This document shows, piece by piece, positions 27,576 through 35,559 of a DNA stretch of 64,000 nucleotides; position 1 is the stretch's first letter, and every line of letters starts with the position of its first letter. The translations under genes and the position numbers were made by a program. The notes beneath the pieces are model-generated. The model was not told where the DNA came from. It saw only the letters and a program-made list of their open reading frames with translations, and ran no database searches. Where the stretch lies: NCBI GenBank assembly GCA_003167415.1, contig PMTF01000024.1, positions 72,174 to 136,173 of the forward strand. Direction: 5' to 3'. This stretch comes from Acidimicrobiaceae bacterium. GTDB lineage: Bacteria; Actinomycetota; Acidimicrobiia; Acidimicrobiales; RAAP-2.

Positions 27576-28414
27576 CCGGACAGACTCTCGGCGTCATCGG
27601 CGGACTCGAGATGACGGCCCCCTTGAGTGTGGACGAGGAGCGAAGCCTCTATCCGCTCATCCAACAGGGTCGCCGAGCTGAACAACTACTTCAACGGGGC
27701 GAAACGGATTCGATCGAGCGCCGTCGACTGCTTCGCCAGCGTCACGCTGGTCAGGAGGCGGAATCCAAGCTTCTTCGTGCGACGTTGGGTCTGGTTCGAA
27801 CGCGCGTCGTCGAACGCGGATACCGATTTGGCAACGATGAACTGGAGGCGGCCGGGGTCGAGGCGCTCGCCAACGCGCTTCGCCGGTTCGATCCCGAGCA
27901 GGGCAATCGATTCTCCACGTACGCCAACTACTGGATCATGAAATTGGTCAATCAGGCGGTCCAGCAACAGGCGGGATTGACCGATTCGGAGATGCGATTG
28001 ATTCTGAAGCTGCAAAAGTTGATTCGCGCCAACCCTACGAAGACGCTGACCAAACGCGACGTCGCTCAGGGACTCGGTGTATCGCAGGCCAAGGCGCACG
28101 AAACGATGCAGCTGAATCGAGAACTACAATCCCGCCGTTACGGAATGACGGAACTGGATGACGACACTGATTTCAAAATTCGGCACGAAGTTAATGATCC
28201 GCCATCATGGGTTATTGACGCGCTCCGCCGAATATGCGGCGATGACTTTGACGCGTTCTGGCAGTTCACTTTTAAGACGATGTCGATTGACGAGATCGCT
28301 CGCGCGCAAGGAATCTCGCGCCAAGGCATGACGAAGCGAATCGCACGATGCCGACGACTCGTTCGTGAAAGTCCTGACGCCGAGCGCCTCCTACAGTGGT
28401 TTGCTCGCCAATAA
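27572..28414 (+). CDS. Atypical sigma-70 family factor after dnaG
   Basis: 280 aa from a GTG at 27572 that overlaps the dnaG stop as GTGA; ATG at 27611 is an alternative. Region 2 is recognisable at about residues 66-133 (ATLGLVRTRVVERGYRFG, EALANALRRFDPEQGNRFST, YANYWIMKLVNQAV), and region 4 has a helix-turn-helix MSIDEIARAQGISRQGMTKR. It departs from the primary sigma factor: the -10-binding helix reads YANYWIMKLV where RpoD has YATWWIRQAI, and the long conserved region 1.2 is not evident. It could be a diverged RpoD relic or a specialised sigma factor. The 3' end uses more AT-rich codons than dnaG. Confidence 0.7.
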   Translation: MTGQTLGVIGGLEMTAPLSVDEERSLYPLIQQGRRAEQLLQRGETDSIERRRLLRQRHAGQEAESKLLRATLGLVRTRVVERGYRFGNDELEAAGVEALANALRRFDPEQGNRFSTYANYWIMKLVNQAVQQQAGLTDSEMRLILKLQKLIRANPTKTLTKRDVAQGLGVSQAKAHETMQLNRELQSRRYGMTELDDDTDFKIRHEVNDPPSWVIDALRRICGDDFDAFWQFTFKTMSIDEIARAQGISRQGMTKRIARCRRLVRESPDAERLLQWFARQ

Positions 28415-28457
28415 CTCACAGTGGCCTCTGATAATGTTGCTTCACCTTCGGGTGCAT

Positions 28458-28530
28458 TCCCAGATAGCTCAATTGGCAGAGCAAGCGACTGTTAATCGCT
28501 AGGTTGCAGGTTCGAGTCCTGCTCTGGGAG
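28458..28530 (+). tRNA. tRNA-Asn (GTT)
   Basis: Cloverleaf by eye: acceptor TCCCAGA pairs with TCTGGGA, anticodon arm AGCGA/TCGCT around loop CTGTTAA (anticodon GTT), T arm GCAGG-TTCGAGT-CCTGC. The discriminator is G and CCA is not encoded. It lies 22 bases before tRNA-Ile, so both may be one transcript. Confidence 0.95.
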
Positions 28531-28552
28531 CTTTACTTTCGTCAGTACCCGA

Positions 28553-28628
28553 AGGGCCGTAGCTCAGTGGTTAGAGCAGGGGACTCATAATCCCTCGGTC
28601 GTGGGTTCGATCCCCACCGGCCCTACCA
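28553..28628 (+). tRNA. tRNA-Ile2 (CAT anticodon, lysidine-dependent)
   Basis: Acceptor AGGGCCG pairs with CGGCCCT, discriminator A and encoded CCA (28626-28628). The anticodon loop CTCATAA gives CAT. The D arm and anticodon arm (AGCTCAGTGGTTAGAGCAG then GACTCATAATC) are very like E. coli tRNA-Ile2, so this is an isoleucine tRNA needing lysidine at position 34 rather than a methionine tRNA. It is the likely attachment target of the element whose integrase gene begins 84 bases downstream. Unlike the neighbouring tRNA-Asn it has an encoded CCA, which could have been supplied by the element's att site. Confidence 0.92.
28592..28611 (+). repeat. Candidate att core in tRNA-Ile 3' half
   Basis: The 20 bases ccctcggtcgtgggttcgat, spanning the anticodon-stem end to the T loop of tRNA-Ile, recur exactly at 55361-55380 in the same orientation. 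A direct repeat of a tRNA 3' portion next to an integrase gene is the usual att signature. The sequence after the repeat differs between the two copies, so the pairing is not clean (see findings). Confidence 0.5.
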
Positions 28629-28673
28629 GTAAAACAAAGGGTTTTGGAGAGTTAGTAAAATGCCAGAGAGACA

Positions 28674-28695
28674 AAATCCCACGTAAATCCCACGT
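28674..28695 (+). repeat. Tandem 11-base repeat beside att and integrase
   Basis: Two perfect adjacent copies of aaatcccacgt (28674-28684 and 28685-28695), between the tRNA-Ile gene and the integrase start. Short direct repeats in this position are often arm-type integrase or excisionase binding sites. Function is inferred from position only. Confidence 0.5.
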
Positions 28696-28712
28696 GGTCG
28701 GTTTTCGACACT

Positions 28713-29894
28713 ATGGTTCTTCTCATGCGAGGCGGTCTCAGACTTCAAAGTCCAGGCGTGTGGGAACTCAGGCTCGAGGCTGGGCGAGACCCTGTGACAG
28801 GTCGTCGTCGCCAAATAAGCCGAACCGTGCACGGATCCAAGCGCGAAGCTCAGCAGGCCCTCAACGCTTTGGTTGTCGAAACGGACCAGGGCCACGGTAC
28901 TGGAACCAAGGCAACTTTTGAGCAATTGAGTGTCGAGTGGCTCGCCCTGGTAGCCAATGATCTGAGTCCGACCACCCTTTACCGCTACAAGAATCTTCTG
29001 AAGAATCGGATTCTTCCCGCTATTGGCAATCGGTCCGTCCACGCGATTCGCACTAACGATCTGGATCGGCTCTACCTTGGGCTCGTCAACGAGGTGGGTC
29101 TCGCACCGGCAACGGTTCGACAGGCTCACGCGATCATTCGTCGGGCATTTCGACAAGCAGTCCTGTGGGGTTGGATTGCAGCAAATCCGGCAGTAAACGC
29201 GACGCCGCCGCGTCAAGTTCGTTCCGAGCTTTCTCCTCCAAATGTGGCACAGGTGGGAGAACTTCTCAAGAAGGCCGGCGAAGAGGACCCAGAATTAGGT
29301 CGTTTCCTTCATATTGCCGCAGCAACCGGTGCTCGCCGCGGTGAAATGTGCGCTATTCGTTGGCGCAACGTTGACACCAAACTTCGCACCCTAACCATCG
29401 AGCATTCGATCACCGACTTGCCGGGCGGACCCGCCGAGAAGGATACGAAAACTCACGCGAATCGGAGACTGGCTTTAGACCCTGAAACGCTCGCTGTGTT
29501 GCAGGAGCAGCGAAGCGTGGCGACCATGCTGGCTGGCGAAGCATCGATGGAATTGACCGAAGACGCCTATGTATTCTCGCACGAGCCTGACGGTCTCGCC
29601 CCGCTGGTCCCAGGTTCCATCACAAAGCGGTTTCAGAATCTTCGTGATTCTCTCGGCTATGAGAACATGCGTCTCCACGATTTGCGCCACTTTACTGCGA
29701 CGAGGCTAATTGCAGCAGGCGTGCCGGTCCGAACCGTGTCGGGGCGCCTGGGGCACGCCAGTCCTTCAACCACTTTGTCCGTGTACTCCCATTTTGTAGA
29801 GGCAAGCGATCAAGATGCCGCAAGCGTGATGGGTGAGTTGCTTCCTAAATCACGTAGGAAGGCTCGCAAGTATGTCAACGCGCAGTCACCCTGA
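28713..29894 (+). CDS. Tyrosine recombinase / integrase
   Basis: 393 aa. The N-terminal AP2-like arm-binding part (RLEAGRDPVTGRRRQISRTVHGSKREAQ) is followed by a SAM-like core-binding domain (about 65-150). The catalytic domain carries all key residues: Arg in ATGARRGEMCAIRW, HDLRHFTATRL (His and Arg), LGHASPSTTLSVYSHF (His and nucleophile Tyr). This is the typical actinobacterial phage/ICE integrase. It lies 84 bases from tRNA-Ile, pointing away from it. It should catalyse site-specific insertion and, with an excisionase not identified here, excision of the element. Confidence 0.95.
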   Translation: MVLLMRGGLRLQSPGVWELRLEAGRDPVTGRRRQISRTVHGSKREAQQALNALVVETDQGHGTGTKATFEQLSVEWLALVANDLSPTTLYRYKNLLKNRILPAIGNRSVHAIRTNDLDRLYLGLVNEVGLAPATVRQAHAIIRRAFRQAVLWGWIAANPAVNATPPRQVRSELSPPNVAQVGELLKKAGEEDPELGRFLHIAAATGARRGEMCAIRWRNVDTKLRTLTIEHSITDLPGGPAEKDTKTHANRRLALDPETLAVLQEQRSVATMLAGEASMELTEDAYVFSHEPDGLAPLVPGSITKRFQNLRDSLGYENMRLHDLRHFTATRLIAAGVPVRTVSGRLGHASPSTTLSVYSHFVEASDQDAASVMGELLPKSRRKARKYVNAQSP

Positions 29895-29908
29895 AGCAAC
29901 GTGGTACT

Positions 29909-29927
29909 GGGTTTGTGACGAAAACCC
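29909..29927 (+). terminator. Weak hairpin after integrase
   Basis: GGGTTT (29909-29914) pairs with AAACCC (29922-29927) over a seven-base loop, with only TTT following. It begins 15 bases after the integrase stop. Short stem, so a low-confidence terminator. The rest of the interval to 30161 shows no gene. Confidence 0.3.
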
Positions 29928-30161
29928 TTTGCACCTTCAATGAAATTCGAACCCGCACTGCCGCATGTCGACTGGAGGAAATCCCCTGTGTGGCGGAATC
30001 TCCGTTGTCGCTAAAGACATAGTTGGAAAGATCTTTCGGAATGTTGTCGATTGAGTCTAAGTCGTGTTACTTCGCCAAATCCGGGCCGTGACCAATTTTC
30101 GAGAAACGTTCCGTTAGCATTAGTCGGAGAGCATGTAGGCGAAACGAATCGAGAGCCGAAG

Positions 30162-30911
30162 ATGGGTGATCGAAGTTCGATTGAATGGACAGAAGCCACG
30201 TGGAATCCGACCACTGGCTGTGATCGGACATCTCCGGGATGCGACAACTGCTACGCCTTGACCCTTGCCAAGCGTCTCAAAGCGATGGGGGTGGAAAAGT
30301 ATCAGAATGACGGTGATGTACGAACTTCGGGACCCGGATTTGCACTCACGCTGCATCCCGAAGCGCTCGATGTACCGAGTCGATGGGGCGCACCGCGAAC
30401 AGTCTTTGTTAATTCGATGAGTGATCTATTTCACGATTCCGTGCCCCTCGAATTCATCCTCCAAGTATTCGAAGTCATGAAGTCAACTCCCAGACACACG
30501 TACCAAATATTGACAAAGCGCTCCAAAAGGCTCGTACAACTCTCGACGCAAATCGAGTGGCCTGCCAATGTTTGGATGGGCGTGAGTATCGAAAACGATC
30601 GTTACGCCTTTCGTGCGAATCATTTGAGAGACGTGCCCGCAGCGGTCCGATTCCTATCAGTCGAACCAATGCTGGGGCCCGTACCAAGTCTTAACCTGGC
30701 GGGTATCGATTGGGTCATTGCTGGCGGCGAAAGTGGCCCGAGAGCAAGATCGCTTGACGTGCAATGGGTCACCGATCTTCGCGACCAATGCTTGACCGAA
30801 AATGTTGCGTTTTTCTTTAAGCAGTGGGGAGGCCGAACACCGAAAGCGGGTGGTCGCCACCTTGATGGTCGCACTTGGGATGAATACCCATCCATACCAG
30901 CCGCCGTTTGA
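30162..30911 (+). CDS. DUF5131 (phage Gp37/Gp68-like) three-Cys-motif protein
   Basis: 249 aa from ATG 30162. The N-terminus reads IEWTEATWNPTTGC and carries a three-cysteine motif CX6CX2C (Cys20, Cys27, Cys30), the hallmark of the DUF5131/Gp37Gp68 family. Further family features are VFVNSMSDLFHD, TYQILTKRSKRL, WMGVSIEN, RFLSVEPMLGP and WVIAGGESG. The fold is radical-SAM-like, but the cysteine spacing is not the canonical CX3CX2C and no reaction is established. It is directly followed by its known genomic partner TcmP, so the pair should be treated as one system. Confidence 0.9.
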   Translation: MGDRSSIEWTEATWNPTTGCDRTSPGCDNCYALTLAKRLKAMGVEKYQNDGDVRTSGPGFALTLHPEALDVPSRWGAPRTVFVNSMSDLFHDSVPLEFILQVFEVMKSTPRHTYQILTKRSKRLVQLSTQIEWPANVWMGVSIENDRYAFRANHLRDVPAAVRFLSVEPMLGPVPSLNLAGIDWVIAGGESGPRARSLDVQWVTDLRDQCLTENVAFFFKQWGGRTPKAGGRHLDGRTWDEYPSIPAAV

Positions 30912-30952
30912 ACTGAAGGCAATTCTCCAGTTCCCTGTTCCTTAGAGAGGGG

Positions 30953-32071
30953 ATGGTGCCGATGGATCCCGTGCGATGGAAGATCGAGGACCACACACGG
31001 GCCAAACACCGCGTGCTGAGAAGCTATCTCGATGCTTGGATTCCGATCATGGGCTACCAATCCAAGAAGGCGTATCAACCTGATGGGCCACCACGCCTTC
31101 TACTGGTCGATGGATTCGCTGGACCCGGGACATATTTGGATGGCGAGCCTGGGTCGCCTCTCATCATGCTCGACGCGCTACTGTCTCACGCTTCCCTAGA
31201 AAAATTGGGCGATGTGATATTTCTCTATCTCTTCATTGAGCAGGACCCTCGACGAGTCGCGGCACTGAAGGAAGAAATCGCAAAACTGGAGGTTCCTGCG
31301 AACGTAAAAATCCACGTTGAACCCGGCCGATTTGAGGATCGATTTAGTGAACTCATCGCGAAGATCAAAGGCAACGGAAAGTCTCTAGTTCCAACGTTCG
31401 CATTTATAGATCCTTTCGGTTATTCGTCGGCTTCCATGTCTCTTACGGGTAGCTTCTTGGATTTCCCTCGATCCGAGGCACTCTTCTTTCTTCCTTTGTC
31501 GTTCGTCCATCGCTTCGTGGGACGTGCTGGTCAAGAAGCTACTTTGAACTCGCTTTTCGATGGTGACCGTTGGCGCGAAGCCATTCCGTTATCTGGAGAT
31601 GATCGGAAAAGCTTTCTGATGGAGTTGTTTGAGGAAGTACTTTCAAGTCAAGGTCAGGTAAAACACGTAGCGTCCTTTCGCCTTAACACGAATGATGGAA
31701 ATGACTACCGATTGGTATTCGCGACTCAACACGAAAAGGGTCTCGACCAAATGAAGCGCGCCATGTGGAAGGTGGATCCAATAAGTGGAATCTCCTACTC
31801 GGCAAAGATGAATTCTGGTCAAGAGATGCTCTTCTCGTTAGATCCCGATACCGGCCCCCTACTCGCTGAGCTCAAGAGAGCGTTTGGAAGTCGCTGGTTC
31901 ACAGTGACGGAAGCCACTGAAGTTACGCGACCCACACCTTTTGTATCAGACTCTCATCTCAAGAGACTGACGCTTGCGCCTGCCGAGAAGGTCGGCGTTC
32001 TCGAAGTGAAGAGGAAGGACGGGCAGCGGGCGGGGACCTTCGGCGATGACGTTCGGATGCGCTTCCTCTAA
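30953..32071 (+). CDS. tcmP: Three-Cys-motif partner protein TcmP
   Basis: 372 aa; ATG 30962 is an alternative start. The sequence WKIEDHTRAKHRVLRSYLDAWIPIMG...LLLVDGFAGPGTYLDGEPGSPLIMLDALL is typical of TcmP. The FAGPG(T/R)Y phrase looks like a methyltransferase motif I, and PTFAFIDPFGYSS like a motif IV (DPF). That suggests a SAM-binding Rossmann enzyme, a family-level inference. It follows the DUF5131 gene by 41 bases on the same strand. Such pairs occur in mobile elements and are suspected defence or RNA/DNA-modifying modules; the role is unproven. Confidence 0.85.
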   Translation: MVPMDPVRWKIEDHTRAKHRVLRSYLDAWIPIMGYQSKKAYQPDGPPRLLLVDGFAGPGTYLDGEPGSPLIMLDALLSHASLEKLGDVIFLYLFIEQDPRRVAALKEEIAKLEVPANVKIHVEPGRFEDRFSELIAKIKGNGKSLVPTFAFIDPFGYSSASMSLTGSFLDFPRSEALFFLPLSFVHRFVGRAGQEATLNSLFDGDRWREAIPLSGDDRKSFLMELFEEVLSSQGQVKHVASFRLNTNDGNDYRLVFATQHEKGLDQMKRAMWKVDPISGISYSAKMNSGQEMLFSLDPDTGPLLAELKRAFGSRWFTVTEATEVTRPTPFVSDSHLKRLTLAPAEKVGVLEVKRKDGQRAGTFGDDVRMRFL

Positions 32072-32607
32072 AGGTTGCATTCCCGACTCAGGAGTTTGAA
32101 TTAGAACCTCTCCGACCAACCCCACCTGTCGGCTATTTGGGGCCGTCAGAAGGCAATATGGCTGGGGAGAAATGTGAAAGCCGCGACCGGAACTTGGGCG
32201 CGCTGATCGAGGGTATTGGCAGTTCTGGGGACTGGCGATGCGATTGCCGAATGACGGTTGGCTATGCCGCAGCTCCGGTCAGCGTGACTTCGAAGCCGAG
32301 AGCCTCGATCCGCCGTTGGAGCCGCTTCGCCTCAACTGCAGGATCGTCTCGTAGCTCGAAATAGCGCGCGCGGTCGTCGTAAAGGACACCATTGGTGAGC
32401 AGATGCCATGCGCCCGCGTTGGGTTCAGTGTCGATCGCTGAAGTTCAAGAAGTCCCATTTTGTAAGGCCTTTCATTCGTGCGTGTTCATCGCAGATCATG
32501 TCAGTTCAGAATATTTGCTGACGGAAACACTGACATTTTCACCCGACAGCAATCCCGGGTTCTTGCGACGAGTGGTTATCGCACCGAACTACACGGTTGT
32601 GAAAGCC
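32072..32607. other. Gene-poor interval with a transposase scrap
   Basis: Between tcmP and the DUF1883 gene I find no intact gene. The only protein-like signal is the reverse-strand fragment at 32262-32446, described separately. The remaining sequence has short frames without recognisable content. The interval looks like a decayed insertion site. Confidence 0.5.
32262..32446 (-). pseudogene. Possible transposase C-terminal remnant
   Basis: A reverse-strand reading frame of about 60 codons with no start encodes AWHLLTNGVLYDDRARYFELRDD and RLQRRIEALGFEVTLTGAAA, ending in a stop. This reads like the C-terminal tail found on several transposases (pattern HxLTxGxxYxDxxxxYFxxRxD...RRxExLGxxVTL). 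A stop codon lies immediately upstream in frame, so the rest is lost. The IS family is not certain. Confidence 0.4.
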
Positions 32608-32865
32608 TCAACGCGAGACCTTGAACGATGCCGTGACCTTGCCGCTTGGAACGACCACAGTTGTCCAGTGGCCACGGGCCGGAACTACGAGAACGACTGG
32701 CGACTTTTTGTAATGCCCGCCAATGTACTTGAACTGCTTTCCGCGCTGCATCGCGGCGAAATTAGTCGGATCAACAAGGAAGACGTCGGACTCGTCGCCC
32801 GAGAGCGTCGTTGTCACCACCGTGCCCGCGTCAACATTTCCTAGTTCATACTTGAGGAAATTCAT
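32608..32865 (-). CDS. DUF1883 domain protein
   Basis: 85 aa. The sequence MNFLKYELGNVDAGTVVTTTLSGDESDVFLVDPTNFAAMQRGKQFKYIGGHYKKSPVVLVVP is, by family knowledge, a DUF1883 domain: the start M-FL-Y-LG, the VxxTLSG turn and the YxGGxxxxSPVxLxVPxxGHWxxVV end all fit. Elsewhere this domain is often fused to a TIR domain; here it ends soon after the domain (VSR stop), with no effector fused. It may be a stand-alone sensor/regulator, or a fragment left by the adjacent insertion. The opposite-strand frame over it is a shadow. Confidence 0.65.
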   Translation of the reverse strand: MNFLKYELGNVDAGTVVTTTLSGDESDVFLVDPTNFAAMQRGKQFKYIGGHYKKSPVVLVVPARGHWTTVVVPSGKVTASFKVSR

Positions 32866-32907
32866 GGCCTTCCCTAGTCTCGGTGCTTGCCGTTGACTGG
32901 ATTCTAC

Positions 32908-33996
32908 ATGTCCAAAGGTTGGGATTCACCCTGTAAGAGCTCGGTTTGGAGGAAACTGTGGAACCACAGCGCGCCGGGAGACTTTGGATCGGTCTCGACA
33001 ATCCGAAATGGCGGATGGGAGGGCTTAAGGTCTTGGATCAACGAGGTGTCACGACGAGGAATGGATGGTGACAAGAGCTTGAAACTTCCCGAGGAATATT
33101 GGCGGCGAGTTGAGCGCGATCCCGTGGGTCGGGCGCTAATCGCTGGAGAGAGATGGGCCGGCGCCTTCCGTAGAGATGTTGAGGAGATCGTGAAGATTGT
33201 TAATGCGTCAGGCGGATCCCGCCAACTCGTTTGGCGAGGTCAAGCGGATGCGGACCACGGTCTGTCAAGTTCTCTATTCCGCAAGGCTCTCGCCACGACT
33301 TCACTCACTGACATATCCGAGAAACTCCTCACAGCATTGGAGGCCGAGATCATCAGCTACGCCCGTAAGTCTGGATTGGGTCACAATATGACAAGCCTCG
33401 AGTTGCTAGTGACGGCCCAGCATTATGGAATACCCACTCGACTAATCGATGTTTCGAGTGACCCGTTTTCCGCCATCTGGTTTGCGACGAACATGCTTCA
33501 GCGGAAGGATGCCAGGCTGTTTATGTTCGCCGTGCCTTCAGATGTGCTGGCGGCGGAGACGCCGGGTCTCTCGGGACTTCCCTGGCAGACTATTCCATTG
33601 AAAGACTGGACTAACCGAGTTGCTTACCTGTCGCCAGTGATTGCGAACCCTCGTGTAAAGGCACAGAATGGTGGTTTTCTGGTTGGTGGACTCGCCAAGA
33701 ACTACGCAGGGAGTCAGAAAATTCTTCGAGACAAGAGTGGAAGGCAAAGGGCGGTTCCGAAAGAGCAGATTCACGAAATCAGTCAGTTGTATGTGCACTT
33801 TCCCATCCGCCTAACCGAGGCAATGGTGCGTAAGTGGAAGCCAAACGAGACCTACGGAGTGACCTGGCGAATACCATCAGGCGTGAAGTCCGAGCTCCTG
33901 AGGGCAGTCGGAACCCTTAACATTGATGCGCGGACGATATACCCAGACTACGAGTCAGCGGCACAGGGCCTAGGGGAGCATCTGAAACTCACCTAG
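32908..33996 (+). CDS. FRG domain protein
   Basis: 362 aa from ATG 32908 (an upstream TTG at 32887 and ATG at 33061 are possible). The FRG domain is named for a conserved motif, here LVWRGQADADHGLSSSLFRK at about residues 107-126, followed by SLELLVTAQHYGIPTRLIDVSSDPFSAIWFA. Relatives occur alone or fused to other domains in defence islands, and some comparisons link the fold to ADP-ribosyltransferases; no activity is proven for this one. Located between the DUF1883 gene (divergent) and the NERD gene (convergent). Confidence 0.85.
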   Translation: MSKGWDSPCKSSVWRKLWNHSAPGDFGSVSTIRNGGWEGLRSWINEVSRRGMDGDKSLKLPEEYWRRVERDPVGRALIAGERWAGAFRRDVEEIVKIVNASGGSRQLVWRGQADADHGLSSSLFRKALATTSLTDISEKLLTALEAEIISYARKSGLGHNMTSLELLVTAQHYGIPTRLIDVSSDPFSAIWFATNMLQRKDARLFMFAVPSDVLAAETPGLSGLPWQTIPLKDWTNRVAYLSPVIANPRVKAQNGGFLVGGLAKNYAGSQKILRDKSGRQRAVPKEQIHEISQLYVHFPIRLTEAMVRKWKPNETYGVTWRIPSGVKSELLRAVGTLNIDARTIYPDYESAAQGLGEHLKLT

Positions 33997-34280
33997 AGGC
34001 TGTGTCGCTCGTTGAAGCCTTGCGACGGGTTTTGGAGGTGGCTCGCCGAGCTTGTCAGCTTTGATCGGTGGGTAGACCCAGCAGTATCTAAAGATTGTGA
34101 AGTCAAAGTTCGCACCACCTTGAAAGGGTGGTAGTCCTGCGGAACCAGAAGGAGGAAAAGGACTGATCACGGGGTATTTCTAGCGACCAGTTGTTTGCTC
34201 GTCTTGGTCATGGGCACTCCACGGGCACTAAGGACACGATGTCTTCGGCTCAATGAGCCAGCCAACAGGACGGCCGAGTC

Positions 34281-35138
34281 TTACGCCTTTGGGGGAAGTG
34301 TTTCTGATAAGTGACCGGCAACGTTTTGGATGAGGTCAATGGTAAGGGGTCCAGGCTCGGCGATCTTCCGGGCGAGCGCGTTAGGCCCGGAGACAAAGAC
34401 TCCTCGCATGGTGAACGGTTTGGCGAACCATCCCCACTCAGCATCGGTGAAGCAGACGGCGCTCGACACAGGAACTGAATCCCCACCGAGTGCCTTGATT
34501 ACGGCCTTGACTTGCCAGCCCAACCCGTCGAGGGCCTTCGAGCGGTCGCGCCCGCCGACGTAGAGGCGCAGGTCAACTTTGAAGAAGCCGCCGACATCGC
34601 GTTGTTGGACGAGGCCGGAGTAGTTCTTGGCGTCAACAACCCAGACGCCCGAGGAAGCCACAACGATATGGTCGATGTTCCCCCTTGTTCCAGGGACTCT
34701 CCTGTCGTGTAGCAGCACGGCGCGATCGCCAAGATTTTCTTTAAGGCTGGCCGCGAGTTTACGTTCGCCGACGGAGCCTTTTCTCCAGGCTGTGATCGAC
34801 TGGGGATCATCAGTGAGGAACTTTACGACTCCGGCGAGGCGGCCGAACTTTGCGTCGATTCGAGCTTCGCGCTTCTCGTGACGCCGCTGATACTCCTCTA
34901 AGGCTGACTGGCCCGCGACGCCAGTTTGCACGCGAGGAGTCCCCGGCGCGGGATGTTCAGAGTCAGGCTGTGGTGGCGCGACGTCGACCGGCGTTAGCGC
35001 GACTGAAGCGTCGTGACACGTCACGCATGTCACGGCATGTGCAGCACCATCCCACCACGCGGTCGTGCCAGCCAGTAATTCGACACCGCACACGGAACAG
35101 GTGTCGGACCGCCTGACGGACATTCGTTTGATGGTCAT
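34281..35138 (-). CDS. NERD domain nuclease-like protein with N-terminal zinc finger
   Basis: 285 aa; ATG 35123 is a possible later start. The N-terminus carries a CxxC...CxxC zinc finger (CSVCG, CVTCH). A Pro-rich linker and a charged coil (EYQRRHEKREARIDAKF) precede the NERD domain at about 115-265. The PD-(D/E)xK-like residues are visible: Glu in GSVGERKLAASL, Asp in GNIDHIVVASSGVWVVDAKNYSG, and the DAK triad. NERD proteins are predicted nucleases in plasmids and defence loci. It is convergent with the FRG gene. The 284-base gap between them holds inverted repeats near 34115-34165 that may terminate both. Confidence 0.85.
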   Translation of the reverse strand: MTIKRMSVRRSDTCSVCGVELLAGTTAWWDGAAHAVTCVTCHDASVALTPVDVAPPQPDSEHPAPGTPRVQTGVAGQSALEEYQRRHEKREARIDAKFGRLAGVVKFLTDDPQSITAWRKGSVGERKLAASLKENLGDRAVLLHDRRVPGTRGNIDHIVVASSGVWVVDAKNYSGLVQQRDVGGFFKVDLRLYVGGRDRSKALDGLGWQVKAVIKALGGDSVPVSSAVCFTDAEWGWFAKPFTMRGVFVSGPNALARKIAEPGPLTIDLIQNVAGHLSETLPPKA

Positions 35139-35304
35139 GGTGAGTTCAGCATCGCATACCGATAGTGGCGTAGTTCATAGATTGCGGCAGAGAGTGATCG
35201 GTAGCCCTGCCCTTCTTTTGTGGAGTCCCTGAAATTAGAAGGAGCGCCGCATTTTCTTGCTTACACTGAGTTGCGTCTCAACGTGTGCTTAGGGGAGGTG
35301 GACA

Positions 35305-35484
35305 ATGGCAAGGAAGAAGAGTGCTCGGTCACAGTTGTACCGAGCTGCTCGCGACTTGGGGAACATCGAAGCGGCTGAGAGAGGGCCGTCGTCATTTGGA
35401 AAGCGATACGCTCGGCGCAAGGTGTACGCCAAGACCAATGGCTTGACGCGCAAATTCTTACGCTCAATAGGTTTGAGCAAATAG
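35305..35484 (+). CDS. Small basic protein, 59 aa
   Basis: ATG at 35305 behind the strong ribosome-binding site AGGGGAGGTG, ending TAG at 35484. The protein begins MARKKSARSQLYRAARDLGN and ends NGLTRKFLRSIGLSK. It is rich in Lys and Arg with few acidic residues, so a nucleic-acid-binding role is plausible. Similar short proteins occur in actinobacterial integrative elements, as I recall, but I cannot name a family. The good RBS and codon regularity argue that it is real. Confidence 0.55.
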   Translation: MARKKSARSQLYRAARDLGNIEAAERGPSSFGKRYARRKVYAKTNGLTRKFLRSIGLSK

Positions 35485-35559
35485 AAACGTCGGGACCGAG
35501 TTGTGCCCAATTGAGGTTGGAAACTGGTCCTCGCGGTCATTGAATGTTCCCTCGAATGA

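Noticed and set aside
28553-28628. Calling the CAT-anticodon tRNA an elongator or initiator Met tRNA
   Set aside because: The D arm, anticodon arm and variable region follow tRNA-Ile2; no initiator features such as a mismatched first acceptor pair are seen.
32392-32844. Forward frame of 150 aa over the DUF1883 region
   Set aside because: The reverse-strand frame matches DUF1883; the forward one has no family resemblance.
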